Shown one piece after another: positions 62,914 to 64,000 of a DNA stretch of 64,000 nucleotides. Origin of the DNA: CAIKMD01 sp963729935 (GTDB lineage Bacteria > Pseudomonadota > Alphaproteobacteria > ATCC43930 > CGMCC-115725); NCBI GenBank assembly GCA_963729935.1, contig CAVSPW010000005.1:682001-746000 (forward strand). The letters run 5' to 3'. Below the pieces are notes generated by a model. The model was not told the DNA's origin, did no database searches, and saw only the letters and a program-made list of their open reading frames with translations. A program made the translations under genes and the position numbers. Each line of letters opens with the position of its first letter. Within the stretch, counting starts at the first letter, position 1.

Positions 62914-64000
62914 TCAGATGTGGAGCGCGTGGCCCTCGACGGCGAGCGCGGCTTCCTTGACGGCCTCGTTCAAGGTCGGATGGGCGTGGACGGTGCGGGC
63001 GATGTCCTCGGCGCTGGCGCCGAACTCCATGGCGAGCGCGGCCTCGGCGATCAATGTTCCGGCATCGGCGCCGATGATATGCACGCCCAGCACCCGGTCG
63101 CTGGCCGTATCCGCAAGGATTTTGACGAAGCCCTCGGTATCCGCGTTCGCGCGCGCCCGCCCATTGGCCGAGAAGGGAAACTTCCCGACGCGATAGGCGA
63201 TGCCGGCGGCTTTCAATTCTTCCTCGGTCTTGCCGACCGAGCCGACCTCCGGATGGGTGTAGATCACGGCCGGGATCGCGTCGTAATCGATCTTCGGCCG
63301 CTGGCCGGCGAGCATTTCGACCAGGACGACGCCCTCTTCCGAGGCCTTGTGCGCGAGCATCGGCCCGGCGATGACGTCGCCGATGGCGTAGATCCCCGGG
63401 ACACCGGTGGCAAAGCCGGCATCGACCATGATGCGGCCCTTGTTGTCGCATTTGACGCCCACCGCATCGAGGCCGAGACCATCCGTGTAAGGCCGGCGTC
63501 CGACCGAGACGAGCACGACGTCGCAGGCGAGTTGTTCCGGCTTACCGCCCTGCGCGGCTTCGAGCGAAAGCGCGAGTCCGCCATTGGCTTTCTTAGCCGC
63601 GGTCACCTTGGTGCCGAGACGGAAGGCGAAGCCCTGTTTGGCAAGCGATGATTGCAGCGCCTTGCCGACCTCTTGGTCCATGGTCGGCGTGATACGGTCG
63701 AGGAATTCGACCACCGTCACCTGCGCGCCGAGGCGCCGCCAGACCGAGCCCATTTCGAGGCCGATATAGCCGCCGCCGACGACGACGAGATGCTTCGGCA
63801 CGGATGCGAGCGCGAGCGCGCCGGTGGAACTGACGATGCTCTTCTCGTCGATCGCGATACCGGGCAGGCTCATGCTGTCGGAGCCGGTGGCGATGATGAT
63901 CGCCTTGCCGGCGATCAATTCCTGCGCCTTGCCGTCCGCGCCCGCGACCGCGACCTTGTTCTTGGCCGCAATGCGCGCCGCGCCTTTGACGTAGGCGACC
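62914..64000 (-). CDS. lpd: Dihydrolipoyl dehydrogenase (5' part cut by window end)
   Basis: The C-terminal 362 residues are present; the frame runs off the window, so the FAD-binding start and redox cysteines are missing. Seen: AIIIATGSDSMSLPG, NAD loop VVVGGGYIGLEMGSVWRRLG, second FAD motif GIYAIGDVIAGPMLAHKASE, and the dimer-interface active site HAHPTLNEAVKEAAL. E3 of 2-oxo acid dehydrogenase complexes. Convergent with xerC. Confidence 0.96.
   Translation of the reverse strand, partial: VAYVKGAARIAAKNKVAVAGADGKAQELIAGKAIIIATGSDSMSLPGIAIDEKSIVSSTGALALASVPKHLVVVGGGYIGLEMGSVWRRLGAQVTVVEFLDRITPTMDQEVGKALQSSLAKQGFAFRLGTKVTAAKKANGGLALSLEAAQGGKPEQLACDVVLVSVGRRPYTDGLGLDAVGVKCDNKGRIMVDAGFATGVPGIYAIGDVIAGPMLAHKASEEGVVLVEMLAGQRPKIDYDAIPAVIYTHPEVGSVGKTEEELKAAGIAYRVGKFPFSANGRARANADTEGFVKILADTASDRVLGVHIIGADAGTLIAEAALAMEFGASAEDIARTVHAHPTLNEAVKEAALAVEGHALHI

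Overview
The window is about 64 kb of high-GC bacterial chromosome, almost certainly from an alphaproteobacterium. Evidence: an atpHAGDC cluster with no F0 genes beside it; the runs rplU-rpmA-obgE-proB-proA-nadD-rsfS-rlmH, gpmI-envC-like-ctpA-(polysaccharide deacetylase)-rppH and priA-fsa-DUF484-xerC-lpd; a CtrA-type TTAA-N7-TTAA site; and frequent ATGA/GTGA start-stop overlaps. I cannot fix the order or genus. I saw no phage, insertion sequence, CRISPR array or rRNA, and only one tRNA.

Region 1 (1-14.3 kb) is an exopolysaccharide locus. It has three glycosyltransferases (one cut by the window edge), a WcaF-like acetyltransferase, an O-antigen ligase/Wzy-like membrane protein, a WcaJ-type initiating phosphotransferase, a VpsP-like protein, a Wzc/ExoP tyrosine autokinase, a short SLBB export protein, an outer-membrane beta-barrel, a small secreted unknown and a PPP-type phosphatase. 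A 53-aa membrane protein lies just behind the CtrA box.

Region 2 (14.3-36 kb) is accessory metabolism. It has a predicted Tat-exported lipoprotein hydrolase, a cold-shock protein, frmA, a quinone oxidoreductase, a TctBAC transporter, an atzG-atzE-atzH-atzF set for carboxylated ureido compounds, a LysR regulator, a MAPEG protein, an Ldh-family dehydrogenase, folD, two tandem amidohydrolases with a Rieske protein, an alpha/beta hydrolase and an old yellow enzyme. The tctC-atzG gap is the densest regulatory stretch: a stem-loop, a perfect 9-bp inverted repeat, a sigma-54-like promoter and a short leader ORF that ends on the atzG start.

Region 3 (36-64 kb) is mostly housekeeping: M48 protease and LemA, tRNA-Ser(CGA), ribosomal proteins and Obg, proline and NAD synthesis, ribosome silencing and rRNA methylation, glycolysis, cell-wall hydrolase control, RNA decay, F1 ATP synthase, replication restart, chromosome dimer resolution and the 3' part of lpd. 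A GlcG/DapA-like pair interrupts it between rlmH and gpmI, and a ferritin-like diiron gene follows atpC.

I found no clearly new multi-gene system. The best leads are the nitrogen-type control region of atzGEHF, the short export protein paired with a beta-barrel, the CtrA-box small membrane protein, and a nadD gene without a canonical start codon.
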